64,000 nt of DNA, taken from positions 66,960 through 130,959 of the forward strand of contig PBEC01000001.1 of assembly GCA_002717515.1 (NCBI GenBank). Direction: 5' to 3'. Below, in pieces: positions 1-8,053 of this stretch; within the stretch, counting starts at the first letter, position 1; each line of letters starts with the position of its first letter. The notes below the pieces were generated by a model. That model worked only from the letters and a program-made list of their open reading frames with translations. It was not told the origin of the DNA and made no database searches. Source of the DNA: Flavobacteriales bacterium (lineage in GTDB: Bacteria > Bacteroidota > Bacteroidia > Flavobacteriales_C > GCA-002722245). The position numbers and the translations under genes are program-made.

Positions 1-211
1 TAAAATTATCTCTGTGTAGCGGCGTTTCATCAAAAAGTTTAATCGTCATGTCTCCAAATTTTGTGGAGATTATGTATGTGTTATTGTTTGCGTTCAACTC
101 ATTTTCTGAATTGACATTATCTGAGTTAGAGTCTTTGGTAGAGCCGCACCCGAAAAATAGTAAAGATGCGTTGACCACTAAAATGGTTTTTTTAATTACT
201 GAAATATTCAT
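1..211 (-). CDS. Cyclophilin-type peptidyl-prolyl isomerase lipoprotein (5' part only)
   Basis: Only the first 70 codons are present; the gene runs off the left edge. The start is the ATG at 211. The N-terminus has a short basic stretch and a hydrophobic segment ending in a lipobox (LLFFGC), so the protein is probably a lipoprotein. A low-complexity Asn/Ser/Glu linker of about 25 residues follows. Then comes FGDMTIKLFDETPLHRDNF, which matches the first beta strand and following segment of cyclophilin-type isomerases (G-x-I-x-I-x-L-x-x-x-x-P-x-x-x-x-N-F). Members catalyse cis-trans isomerisation of prolyl bonds; a lipoprotein form would act on envelope proteins. The catalytic Arg and the rest of the fold lie outside the window, so activity cannot be judged. 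Confidence 0.8.
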   Translation of the reverse strand, partial: MNISVIKKTILVVNASLLFFGCGSTKDSNSDNVNSENELNANNNTYIISTKFGDMTIKLFDETPLHRDNF

Positions 212-269
212 GCTGCAAAATTAGCCATTTAAGGGTGGAATGTGAATTTTTAACGAAACAAAATTTTAT

Positions 270-277
270 TATATTTG
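270..277 (+). promoter_or_regulatory. Possible -7 promoter box upstream of the lipoprotein at 316
   Basis: TATATTTG matches the Bacteroidota -7 consensus TAnnTTTG exactly, 38 nt before the first in-frame ATG. I see no clear TTG -33 element at the expected distance, so support is partial. Confidence 0.35.
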
Positions 278-315
278 TTCAACTGTAATGAGTCTTAGTA
301 ACCCCATTACCTTAT

Positions 316-717
316 ATGCAAGTAACTATGAAGGCTGTTAAATATATCTTTTTTGTAATAACCACAGGTTTTATTGTTGGCTGCACTCCATCACCAACTG
401 AAGGCATTGTGTCGGTAATTGATTTAGCAAGTAACACTCCTGTGCCAAATGCTGAGGTTGAAATTTATGTCGATGATCCAAATAATGCAGATGCTGGTTT
501 TTTTCTTTGTAATGAGTACGAAACTACGGAGAGAATGCTTTATACAACCAATGCTGGAGGAGTAACGGAAAGAATATGTTTCAAATTACCAGCTGTTTTA
601 AAGGTAAGCGTTAAAGCTTCTTTTGGAGATACAATATTTGGAGGTAAAACAGGTTCTACTACATTATCCCTTGTTGAAGGAGAAACAACAACAGTAGTTT
701 GTAAAATATCGAACTAA
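316..717 (+). CDS. Small secreted lipoprotein, carboxypeptidase-regulatory-like fold
   Basis: The product has 133 residues. It carries a signal peptide with a lipobox ending in Cys at about residue 23 (FIVGC), so it is probably lipid-anchored. The mature part starts with EGIVSVIDLASNTPVPNAEV, the pattern of a carboxypeptidase-regulatory or transthyretin-like beta sandwich, in which a value is introduced and then 'tunable' through a P-x-A/G-x-V turn. It has two further Cys residues (FLCNEY, RICFKL) that could form a disulfide. ATG codons at 316 and 328 are both possible starts; the second gives a more typical signal peptide. It converges on the next gene with a 1-nt gap. I do not recognise a specific function. 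Confidence 0.7.
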   Translation: MQVTMKAVKYIFFVITTGFIVGCTPSPTEGIVSVIDLASNTPVPNAEVEIYVDDPNNADAGFFLCNEYETTERMLYTTNAGGVTERICFKLPAVLKVSVKASFGDTIFGGKTGSTTLSLVEGETTTVVCKISN

Positions 718-718
718 G

Positions 719-1057
719 CTAGTAGATTTCTCCGAAATATTCCAAGATTCCTTGTTTCATTAACTTCAATTGTTCACCTGATTTTAGATTTGGTAATGGT
801 TTTATTGTTTCATAGTATGGCCATCCGTCTTGATCTGAATGTGAAAGCTTGTAAAAACCAAAAGGTTCTAAAATTCTGCAGATTGCAATGTGCATGATGT
901 CCAATTTTTGATCCTTTGTAAATTCCTGAGCTCCTTTTCCCAGTTCTTGAACACCAATTAGAAACAGTATGCCTTGAATATCGAGGTCTCCTCCAAAATT
1001 GATTTCTATCTTGCTTTTAAGTTCTTTCCATTTCTTTTCAAAATCACTATCAATCAT
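719..1057 (-). CDS. Conserved hypothetical cytosolic protein
   Basis: The product has 112 residues from the ATG at 1057; an in-frame TTG at 1069 is less likely to be the start. There is no signal peptide or membrane segment. The sequence is amphipathic and helical at the start (DSDFEKKWKELKSKIE) and has a compact, globular composition with a GIQELGKG-like turn and an aromatic-rich end. It lies 15 nt downstream of the DUF5686 gene in the same orientation and is probably co-transcribed with it. I recall similar small uncharacterised proteins in Flavobacteriia but cannot assign a function. Confidence 0.65.
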   Translation of the reverse strand: MIDSDFEKKWKELKSKIEINFGGDLDIQGILFLIGVQELGKGAQEFTKDQKLDIMHIAICRILEPFGFYKLSHSDQDGWPYYETIKPLPNLKSGEQLKLMKQGILEYFGEIY

Positions 1058-1072
1058 AAAACAAAACAAAGG

Positions 1073-3526
1073 TTAAAATGCCCATTTATTAGTAAATGGG
1101 TTAAAAACGTTCAGTCCAAATTTAAACATATTAAGTAAGTTCGAATAATTGGAATATGCAATTGTGTAGTAACACCCAAATTTTAACTGAGTATCTCCCA
1201 TTTTAAACGGAGTTTCTACACCGTAGTAAACTTCAGAATGTTTGAGATTGTTATCGTTAATATAAAGTATACCTCCTCCAGCTACGGATTCAAGCTTAGT
1301 TTTTTTAAGACCGGGTAATTTTTTTATTATTGCTCCATGAAAATGATGGATGAAGTTTAATGAAGCGTAATTTTCAAGAGACCTATATGTTTCTCCAAGC
1401 AACTGAAATGTATACAAAGGGTGGGAGAAAAAGTAATTATCGGTTCCTCTAAAAAATGAATAGTTTGGTAATTCAACTTCTCTGATTGATAAATATTGAC
1501 CATATCCAGCTTTAATTTTAGAGGTTCCTAACAAACTTAGTTTATAACTGTAGTCAAAACCACATGTGATTTTTTGATAATTAATTTTCGAATTAAATAA
1601 ATTGGGTATTCCGTGTTCCCAGCCAAAGAGAAAGGTTGGCCATTTACTGCCATAAATGATTTTTTTCCTTCCGTCCATTCCAAATTTTTGGTTTGGGGTA
1701 AAGTTGATCTGAGCTTTCAAATTAAATTCCTGATAATTTTCAAATTCTAATGGTTCATTGTTGTTTGAAAATAATTCCTTACTCCAATTTGATAGAGATA
1801 GGTTTGATATCGAAGATCTTTTAAAGAAGTTTAGGTCAATGTCCAGAAAGAGACCATTTAATATCTCGCAAAAATGCCCCACTTTTAGAAAATCATTTTT
1901 TATAAAATTTCCTCTACTGAATAAGGAAGATAAATTTTGCATGTAGGTCAACATTTGATATTTTCTTCCACCACTCAACTTAAGTTGAGCGAATTTTTTT
2001 GGGGCATAGGTATATTTTATATTTACGTCGCTTAGCAAGTCTTTATTGTTGAAGCCATAATTGATTGTTGTCTTGATAAAAAAATCGTTTTTATTTTTGA
2101 ATGTTTTTAACAGTTGCCCTCCTAATGCATGTCGGTAACCACCAATCCCAAATATTCTTGCCTGTTCAATGAGCGGATTAATTTTCCATTTTAAACCATT
2201 TAATGTGTTGTAATGATCAATACCTGTAAAAGTGACTTCCCAAAAATTTGTTCTGTTTTTTAAAGAGTCCTGTCTTTTTATATATTTTTCAGACGTTTTT
2301 AGCCTGGATATTGCAAGTGAAGTCTCTATGAATTTTTTTTCTTCATCGCTGAGTTGAATTGACCGCTTTTTCTCCCAAAATGTTTCCGAACGAATATAGG
2401 CTGAATCAACTACTAATTGAGTGAGGTTGCTGAGTTTTATTTTTGCATCGGAAAAAGCATAATTTGAGAATTTTGAATAAACCGTACCGTGATGTGGGGT
2501 TAATTGCGTGTTGGAATTATAGTAATAAAAGAATTCTTGTCGGTCCAATACTCTCCGATTATTGGATCGAGAAAATCTTTGATATATTTTGAACGACTTG
2601 AATTTGTGAAGTCTTTTTCCATTCATTTCAAGTTCAGTTGAAACGATGGCCCAGCTGCTGTCCTCTACTTGAATAACTCCTTTAAAAACAGATTCTTCAG
2701 GTCGTTTTGGCGTAACTTTAATTTTATGAATGAGATGGTTGTTTTCCCGATATGATTCTATGTATGAATAGTTGTAGCTTGTTAAAGCAAGTGTTCCCAA
2801 TGGCGAAATAAAAGGGTTTTGTCCGAGCTTCGGAACAAGTATAGTAGTTCTATAGAAATTAAAGTTACCGTCCGAAATATCATTGTAAAATAGATTAGAT
2901 TTAGATTTTATATCCATTAATCTTTGAGTTTTAAAACTGCCCCATTTTTTTGTGTAAAGACTTTTTGGTTTTTCTTGAATTGAAAAATCTTTCAACCCTA
3001 ATTTTGTTTCTTTCCATTTTCCTTTTGAGTATTCGATTTTTGAGTATTTTTCAGAAAAGAACAATTGTATTGTGTCTATCGAACTTCTTCCTGATGTTTT
3101 TTTTCGATCTAATGTGGATTTTGTATACAAATTAGCTGAAAAAGATTCATTGTGATAATCGTTTTGATTTCGATTTTTAATTACATTTTTGATTATGTTT
3201 TTTGCTAATGTTTTTTTATTTGAGACTGTTATTATATCCAGCTGTTGGTTTGAGTGTTCAAGATAAACTATGGGATTTGAGAGAAGTAGTTTTGCAGAAA
3301 TTGATTTTTCTTTGAAACCATTGCTCAAAATCACTAAAGTATCTTGCAATGAATTTACAACCAATTTGAACTCTCCTTTACTGTTTGCAAATGTTCCATT
3401 GCTTGTACCTTTTACATATACTGTGGAGAACGCCACAAATTTATTCTTATGCATAATGGTTCCACTCACCTCCTGAGAAAAGGTAATTTTTGAAACGGTC
3501 ATCAACATTAGGAAAAATATTCGCAT
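1073..3526 (-). CDS. DUF5686 / carboxypeptidase-regulatory-like outer-membrane protein
   Basis: The product has 817 residues with a signal peptide of about 17 residues (cleavage after ITFSQ). Residues about 18-95 form a carboxypeptidase-regulatory-like domain (VSGTIMHKNKFVAFSTVYVKG, then a GTFANSKGEFKL strand). This is followed by a long region rich in aromatic strands that fits the DUF5686 family and ends in a probable outer-membrane barrel with a C-terminal Phe. Proteins of this architecture are abundant in Bacteroidota envelopes; the molecular role is not established. The ATG sits 5 nt after a -7-like box, which suggests a leaderless or near-leaderless mRNA. The gene is divergent from rsmI and probably co-transcribed with the small gene downstream. 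Confidence 0.8.
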   Translation of the reverse strand: MRIFFLMLMTVSKITFSQEVSGTIMHKNKFVAFSTVYVKGTSNGTFANSKGEFKLVVNSLQDTLVILSNGFKEKSISAKLLLSNPIVYLEHSNQQLDIITVSNKKTLAKNIIKNVIKNRNQNDYHNESFSANLYTKSTLDRKKTSGRSSIDTIQLFFSEKYSKIEYSKGKWKETKLGLKDFSIQEKPKSLYTKKWGSFKTQRLMDIKSKSNLFYNDISDGNFNFYRTTILVPKLGQNPFISPLGTLALTSYNYSYIESYRENNHLIHKIKVTPKRPEESVFKGVIQVEDSSWAIVSTELEMNGKRLHKFKSFKIYQRFSRSNNRRVLDRQEFFYYYNSNTQLTPHHGTVYSKFSNYAFSDAKIKLSNLTQLVVDSAYIRSETFWEKKRSIQLSDEEKKFIETSLAISRLKTSEKYIKRQDSLKNRTNFWEVTFTGIDHYNTLNGLKWKINPLIEQARIFGIGGYRHALGGQLLKTFKNKNDFFIKTTINYGFNNKDLLSDVNIKYTYAPKKFAQLKLSGGRKYQMLTYMQNLSSLFSRGNFIKNDFLKVGHFCEILNGLFLDIDLNFFKRSSISNLSLSNWSKELFSNNNEPLEFENYQEFNLKAQINFTPNQKFGMDGRKKIIYGSKWPTFLFGWEHGIPNLFNSKINYQKITCGFDYSYKLSLLGTSKIKAGYGQYLSIREVELPNYSFFRGTDNYFFSHPLYTFQLLGETYRSLENYASLNFIHHFHGAIIKKLPGLKKTKLESVAGGGILYINDNNLKHSEVYYGVETPFKMGDTQLKFGCYYTIAYSNYSNLLNMFKFGLNVFNPFTNKWAF

Positions 3527-3531
3527 TTTAG

Positions 3532-3562
3532 CGAAAATAAATTAAACATTATTGCTACCAAA
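3532..3562 (-). promoter_or_regulatory. Predicted promoter of the DUF5686 gene
   Basis: Read on the minus strand: TTTG (3562-3559), a 19-nt spacer, then TATTTTCG (3539-3532), one mismatch from the Bacteroidota consensus TTTG-N19-TAnnTTTG. The start codon follows after only 5 nt. Confidence 0.55.
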
Positions 3563-3594
3563 GAATACTTAGATGAATGAATTAAATAAACAGT

Positions 3595-4269
3595 ATGAGT
3601 AAGTTAATTCTTATACCAACACCTATAGGTAATTTAAAAGATATAACACTGAGGGCTATTGATGCAATTCAATCCGTTGATGTTCTATTGGCAGAAGATA
3701 CACGGCATACAGGCAAATTATTAAAACATCTTAAGATTGAAAAAAAAATGTTGCCTTATCACGCTCACAATGAACATAGATTAATGGAATCAATTGTTGA
3801 CAAAATTAAATCTAAAGAAATTGTTGGTTTGGTTTCTGATGCTGGAACTCCGGGGATATCTGACCCAGGTTTCCTTTTGGTTAGAGAGTGCGTTAAAGCT
3901 GGTGTTCACATTGAAACCTTGCCTGGTCCAACTGCCTTTATTCCTGCTTTGGTAGGTAGCGGTTTGCCTTGCGATAAGTTCTATTTTGAAGGATTTTTAC
4001 CTCACAAGAAGGGACGTCAATCCCGATTGAAATTTTTAGCAAATCTGCCCTGCACAATTGTTTTATATGAATCACCTCATCGCTTGATTAAAACTTTGGA
4101 ACAAATCTCCGATATTCTTGGGCAAGATAGAAAGATATGCATAGTTAGAGAGTTAACAAAAATTCATGAGTCCTTTCATCGTGGAGATGTGAGTACTCAG
4201 CTCGAATATTTTAAAAAAGTATTACCCAAGGGAGAAATTGTAATTGTAATAGGTGGAAATGGAATTTAG
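3595..4269 (+). CDS. rsmI: 16S rRNA (cytidine1402-2'-O)-methyltransferase RsmI
   Basis: The product has 224 residues, a normal size for the short Bacteroidota form. It is a SAM-dependent enzyme of the tetrapyrrole-methylase fold that 2'-O-methylates C1402 in the ribosomal P site. The family signatures appear in order: LIPTPIGNLKDITLRA at the N-terminus, LLAEDTRHTGKLLKHL, SDAGTPGISDPG near residue 80, LPGPTAFIPALVGSGLP near residue 110, FEGFLPHKKGRQSRL, and YESPHRL. The gene stands alone, divergent from the DUF5686 gene. The ATG at 3595 places the first beta strand at the usual distance. Confidence 0.95.
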   Translation: MSKLILIPTPIGNLKDITLRAIDAIQSVDVLLAEDTRHTGKLLKHLKIEKKMLPYHAHNEHRLMESIVDKIKSKEIVGLVSDAGTPGISDPGFLLVRECVKAGVHIETLPGPTAFIPALVGSGLPCDKFYFEGFLPHKKGRQSRLKFLANLPCTIVLYESPHRLIKTLEQISDILGQDRKICIVRELTKIHESFHRGDVSTQLEYFKKVLPKGEIVIVIGGNGI

Positions 4270-4346
4270 ATATAGACTATGTCTAAATAAGTAAATGATA
4301 TTGTTATGGCTTAACAGATTGCTTAACTTTAAAAAAAAATACTAAA

Positions 4347-4868
4347 ATGGTTTCGAAAAGAGTAGAAGAAGCACTAAATAAACAAATTTCTCTTGAAGGA
4401 AATTCTTCACAGTTTTATCTGGCAATGGCATCTTGGGCGGAAAGTCAAGGTTACAATGGTACAGCCGAGTTTTTATACCGTCAAACTGATGAAGAAAGGC
4501 AGCACATGTTGAAACTCATTAGATATGTTAATGAAAGAGGAGGTACCGCAAAAATACCTTCTATTGATGAACCTCCTGTTGAATTTGAGGGGTTGGAAAA
4601 AGTATTTGAAATGTTATTGCAACATGAATTAAAAGTTACAGCCGCAGTTAACAGTGTGGTGCACATATGTTTAGAAGAAAAGGATTATACCACGCATAAT
4701 TTTATGCAGTGGTATGTAAGCGAACAAATTGAGGAAGAGGCAACGGCCAGAGGAATTTTGGATCGAATCAAGCTTACTGGAGCTGAAAAAGGTGGTTTAT
4801 ATCTCTTCGACAGAGATCTGGAGAACCTTACAGGTGGGAGCATCTCTGTTCCCGATGCTGGTAAGTAA
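4347..4868 (+). CDS. ftnA: Ferritin
   Basis: The product has 173 residues, a typical bacterial non-heme ferritin length. It forms a 24-subunit iron storage shell in the cytosol. Ferroxidase ligands are visible in the first two helices (E17 in SLEGNSSQFY; E50 and H53 in DEERQH), and the third helix carries LLQHELKVTAAVN and the fourth WYVSEQIEEEA. The C-terminal helix is short and ends in a Gly-rich tail. It is a single-gene unit, followed within about 20 nt by a strong intrinsic terminator. I see no iron box. Confidence 0.95.
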   Translation: MVSKRVEEALNKQISLEGNSSQFYLAMASWAESQGYNGTAEFLYRQTDEERQHMLKLIRYVNERGGTAKIPSIDEPPVEFEGLEKVFEMLLQHELKVTAAVNSVVHICLEEKDYTTHNFMQWYVSEQIEEEATARGILDRIKLTGAEKGGLYLFDRDLENLTGGSISVPDAGK

Positions 4869-4889
4869 TTTAAACTGAAAACAAAACAA

Positions 4890-4913
4890 AGGCCTGAATT
4901 CTCAGGCCTTTTC
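4890..4913 (+). terminator. Intrinsic terminator of the ferritin gene
   Basis: The stem AGGCCTGA / TCAGGCCT (8 bp perfect, 4-nt loop) is followed by TTTTC. Confidence 0.85.
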
Positions 4914-4962
4914 AATTAATGGACAGGAACTAAAATAATCCGTAACTTTCGAAATTCAATTT

Positions 4963-5625
4963 ATGGTAGTAAAACGGGTTAAAATACTGGCTATGTGTCT
5001 GATTGGTGTTCAGTCTTTTGATGTGAGAGCAGGTGACTATGTAAAATCAGATCGTTTAATTTTTGATTTTTACAGTCCTAAGTGGGTGAATGCTCCCTTT
5101 AACGTAAATTCGGAACCTACTTTTAGTTTTACAGCTTCATGGGGCAAAGACATTCCCTTCAATTCTTCGAGGTTTTCTTTTTTTTATGGATTAGGATATG
5201 ATTTTAGTAAAGTTAATAATAACCTTAATTTAAAGTCTGTACCCGCCTCAGAAGGGGCATTAAGAGAAATGGGAATTCGTGTTCTAAACGTTCCATATTC
5301 CTTAAACAGGTTAAGTACACAGTATATAGAATTTCCTTTGGAAATAAGATTTAGAACACAAACAAAACACCCTTTAAGATTTTATCTTGGTGGGAAATTA
5401 GGTTATATGACTAGATCCTCCTACAATTTAGATGAAGGAAATGGTTTTACTTACAAAAGAAAAAGTTTAAGTGAGCTGGATCGCTTGAAATATGGTACAA
5501 CACTTAGATTTGGATGTGGAATGGTTAATTTTTATGCTTATTACGGGTTTAATGATTTAATGTCCTCTGAAAAACAAACAGGAATTAATCAGTTGTCATT
5601 TGGATTTACTTTATTGGCTAATTAA
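4963..5625 (+). CDS. Outer-membrane beta-barrel protein (PorT-like fold)
   Basis: The product has 220 residues with a signal peptide ending near residue 23 (DVRAG). The mature protein alternates polar and hydrophobic residues in strands (LIFDFYSPKW, FSFFYGLGYDFS, YIEFPLEIRFR, FYLGGKLGYM, LSFGFTLLAN), as in the 8-stranded outer-membrane barrel family common in Bacteroidota (PF13568 type). The last strand ends close to the C-terminus. It follows the ferritin terminator, so it probably has its own promoter, and it converges on the PAP2-like gene with an 8-nt overlap of coding ends. The barrel class is fairly secure, but no transport or assembly role can be read from the sequence. Confidence 0.75.
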   Translation: MVVKRVKILAMCLIGVQSFDVRAGDYVKSDRLIFDFYSPKWVNAPFNVNSEPTFSFTASWGKDIPFNSSRFSFFYGLGYDFSKVNNNLNLKSVPASEGALREMGIRVLNVPYSLNRLSTQYIEFPLEIRFRTQTKHPLRFYLGGKLGYMTRSSYNLDEGNGFTYKRKSLSELDRLKYGTTLRFGCGMVNFYAYYGFNDLMSSEKQTGINQLSFGFTLLAN

Positions 5626-6214
5626 AAAGGTAAAAAATCCCGAACAGTTCACAACAAAATCCTAAACAAAATCCTGCGATTAACTGTTTGGCATTATGAG
5701 CTTTTAGCCTTAACCTACTGAAGCCTATTAATCCAGCTATTAAAAAAGAAACGGACAAAGGGTATAGTAAAACGTCCTGGTTAAATTTGGAAAGAAAACT
5801 TAAAATACCAGTTATACCTCCAATACCAATCATATGAATGCTTATTTTCCAAAATAAAGTAACAACGAATCCTAATAATGTTGCAAACATCCCAAAGAAA
5901 ATAAAATAGAAAATAAGTCCGTTCAGAGGTAATTCCTGTTCATATCTCAAATAGTAATAAGCACCAAAATAACAAAAGCAAGTTAGTAAAAACGGTATGG
6001 ATCTTTCCTCTCTATTGGGCATTTTTAAGGAGGAAATAATTTTCAATTTTTTAAGAGCTAATGCAATTAAAAGAGGGGCAATACAGGTAGCCAGGAACAA
6101 AATTGAAATTGTAAAAAGCGCAACTGTTTTATCCGAATCCGTTGAATAGAGGTTAAACCCCGGTATTTTACCTAGATAGAAAACTAAAATCATTCCGTTT
6201 GTAGGCATGAACAA
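5618..6214 (-). CDS. PAP2-like integral membrane protein with an anomalous 5' end
   Basis: The listed start is a TTG at 6214 (an ATG at 6208 is also possible), giving 198 residues with about six hydrophobic segments. The C-terminal block LRLKAHNAKQLIAGFCLGF resembles the last motif of PAP2-family membrane proteins, but the classical catalytic motifs are not complete, so phosphatase activity is doubtful. Coding character continues upstream of the TTG: the frame reads YLARFTSYVFHPLFMPTNG, and S-Y-x-F-H-P-L is the usual N-terminal motif of this family as I recall it. The same frame reaches an ATG at 6322, right after the rpoN stop (TGAATG), but has one amber codon at 6305-6307. The true start is therefore unresolved. 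It is probably in the rpoN operon. Confidence 0.65.
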   Translation of the reverse strand: MFMPTNGMILVFYLGKIPGFNLYSTDSDKTVALFTISILFLATCIAPLLIALALKKLKIISSLKMPNREERSIPFLLTCFCYFGAYYYLRYEQELPLNGLIFYFIFFGMFATLLGFVVTLFWKISIHMIGIGGITGILSFLSKFNQDVLLYPLSVSFLIAGLIGFSRLRLKAHNAKQLIAGFCLGFCCELFGIFYLFN

Positions 6215-6322
6215 CGGATGAAAAACGTAGGATGTGAAACGAGCTAAATACTCACTATATTTATTGACTTTATAAAAATAATAAAAAGACCAAAGTATTT
6301 GACACTAGTCTTTATCCTGCAT

Positions 6323-7777
6323 TCAAATTTCTTTTCGTAGTCGTCCAACAGGAATACTCAGTTGCTCTCTGTATTTTGCAACGGTCCTTCTTGCAATTGG
6401 ATACCCTTTTTGTTTTAAGACCTCCGCTAATTTTTCATCCGTTAGAGGTTTTCGCTTATCCTCTACACCTATTGTATCTTGTAAAATCCTCTTTATTTCT
6501 CTTGTGCTAACTTCTTCACCTTCAGAATTTTGCATACTTTCTGAAAAAAAGGTTTTTAATAAGAAAGTACCGTAAGGAGTTTGTACGTATTTACTGTTTG
6601 CAACTCTGGAAACTGTTGAAATATCCATATCGATTTTGTCGGCTATATCCTTTAAAATCATAGGTTTAATTTTAGTTTCATCACCCGATATAAAATATTC
6701 ATATTGTAAATCAGTAATTGTTTGCATAGTTTTTAACAAAGTATTTTGTCTTTGTTTGATTGCATCAATAAACCATTTTGCAGAATCTAATTTTTGCTTT
6801 ACAAACAATACCGCGTCTTTTTGTGCTTTTGTTGCTTCTTTTTTTTGAGCTTGATATCCTTTTAATAAATTTTTATATTCTCTACTTACTTTCAAGTCAG
6901 GAGCATTTCGACTGTTTAGAGTTAAATTTAATTTACCGTCCTCAATAGTTAAATGAAAATCGGGAACAACGGCCTGAGAAATTCTTTGAGTTTCATTCAT
7001 TGAACCGCCAGGCTTTGGGTTCAATTTTAAAATTTCATCTAAAGCGAGCCTTAGTTCCTCTTCTGTAATTTCAAACTTTTTAATAATTTTCTTGTAATGT
7101 TTTTTTGTAAACTCATCAAATGTTTCATCAATGATTTTTTCTGCTAAATAAACGTTTAAATCGGATCTGTTTTTTCTTTTAATTTGAATCAATAAACATT
7201 CCTTTAAATCTCTTGCTCCTATACCAGCTGGTTCCATATTTTGTATGGATAAGAGCAATTTTCCAAGTTCTTTCTCAGTAGTTGTAATGTTTTGATAAAA
7301 CGCCAGATCGTCCATTATTGATAAAACATCTCTCCTTAAATATCCTGCATCGTCTAAATTTCCTATGAGGTGTTCAGCAACAACTTTTTCTTGTTCTGAT
7401 AGTTTTAATAATCCCAATTGTGCATTAAGAGCCTCATGAAAAGATTTTCCCATTGATAGAGGCATGGATTTTTCATCTTCATCAGCTCCTACATTTCTAA
7501 TAGATGTTTTATAAGAAGGTACTTCGTCGTCTGAAATGTATTCTGATAAATCAAAATCTTCTCTTTTATTTTCATCATTATAGCCATCGTCCTGATGATC
7601 TTCATGGTCAATATCTTTCTCGACATCTAAACCTTCCTCCAGAGCAGGGTTACTCTCTAATTCCTCTTTAATTCTTTGTTCGAGGGCGATTGTTGGTACT
7701 TGCAAAAGCTTCATCAACTGTATTTGTTGAGGTGAGAGCTTTTGCAACAATTTTTGTTGTAATGATTGTTTTAACAT
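6323..7777 (-). CDS. rpoN: RNA polymerase sigma-54 factor
   Basis: The product has 484 residues, full length for RpoN. Residues 1-50 are the Gln/Leu-rich activator-response region (QQKLLQKLSPQQIQLMKLLQ), followed by a highly acidic linker (about 50-95). The core-binding region occupies roughly 100-290. A helix-turn-helix region follows (MDISTVSRVANSKYVQTPYG). The C-terminal RpoN box ARRTVAKYREQL, which contacts the -24 promoter element, is intact. RpoN directs transcription that needs AAA+ activators; none is encoded in this window. It is divergent from the AsmA-like gene, and the PAP2-like gene follows directly on the same strand. Confidence 0.97.
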   Translation of the reverse strand: MLKQSLQQKLLQKLSPQQIQLMKLLQVPTIALEQRIKEELESNPALEEGLDVEKDIDHEDHQDDGYNDENKREDFDLSEYISDDEVPSYKTSIRNVGADEDEKSMPLSMGKSFHEALNAQLGLLKLSEQEKVVAEHLIGNLDDAGYLRRDVLSIMDDLAFYQNITTTEKELGKLLLSIQNMEPAGIGARDLKECLLIQIKRKNRSDLNVYLAEKIIDETFDEFTKKHYKKIIKKFEITEEELRLALDEILKLNPKPGGSMNETQRISQAVVPDFHLTIEDGKLNLTLNSRNAPDLKVSREYKNLLKGYQAQKKEATKAQKDAVLFVKQKLDSAKWFIDAIKQRQNTLLKTMQTITDLQYEYFISGDETKIKPMILKDIADKIDMDISTVSRVANSKYVQTPYGTFLLKTFFSESMQNSEGEEVSTREIKRILQDTIGVEDKRKPLTDEKLAEVLKQKGYPIARRTVAKYREQLSIPVGRLRKEI

Positions 7778-8053
7778 CTTGACCTTTCTGTTAGTATTTC
7801 CTTACGTTGATTCATAAATTTTGTTGAGTATCAACACAAAAAAATAATGATTACAAGCGGAATGAAACAATATCTATGCCGTTTTTTTAAATATCTGATT
7901 ATTAATACGTTACAATATATCTATTTTTTTCTCGTTTATTCTTCCAAAAGATGATTTTTTTAAAAAAAATGAACAATAAACATCAGATATTGAAAAACAA
8001 ATTATCAAAAGCGATGTAAAATCTTTTGATATAACATATTTTGGCTATTGTCT

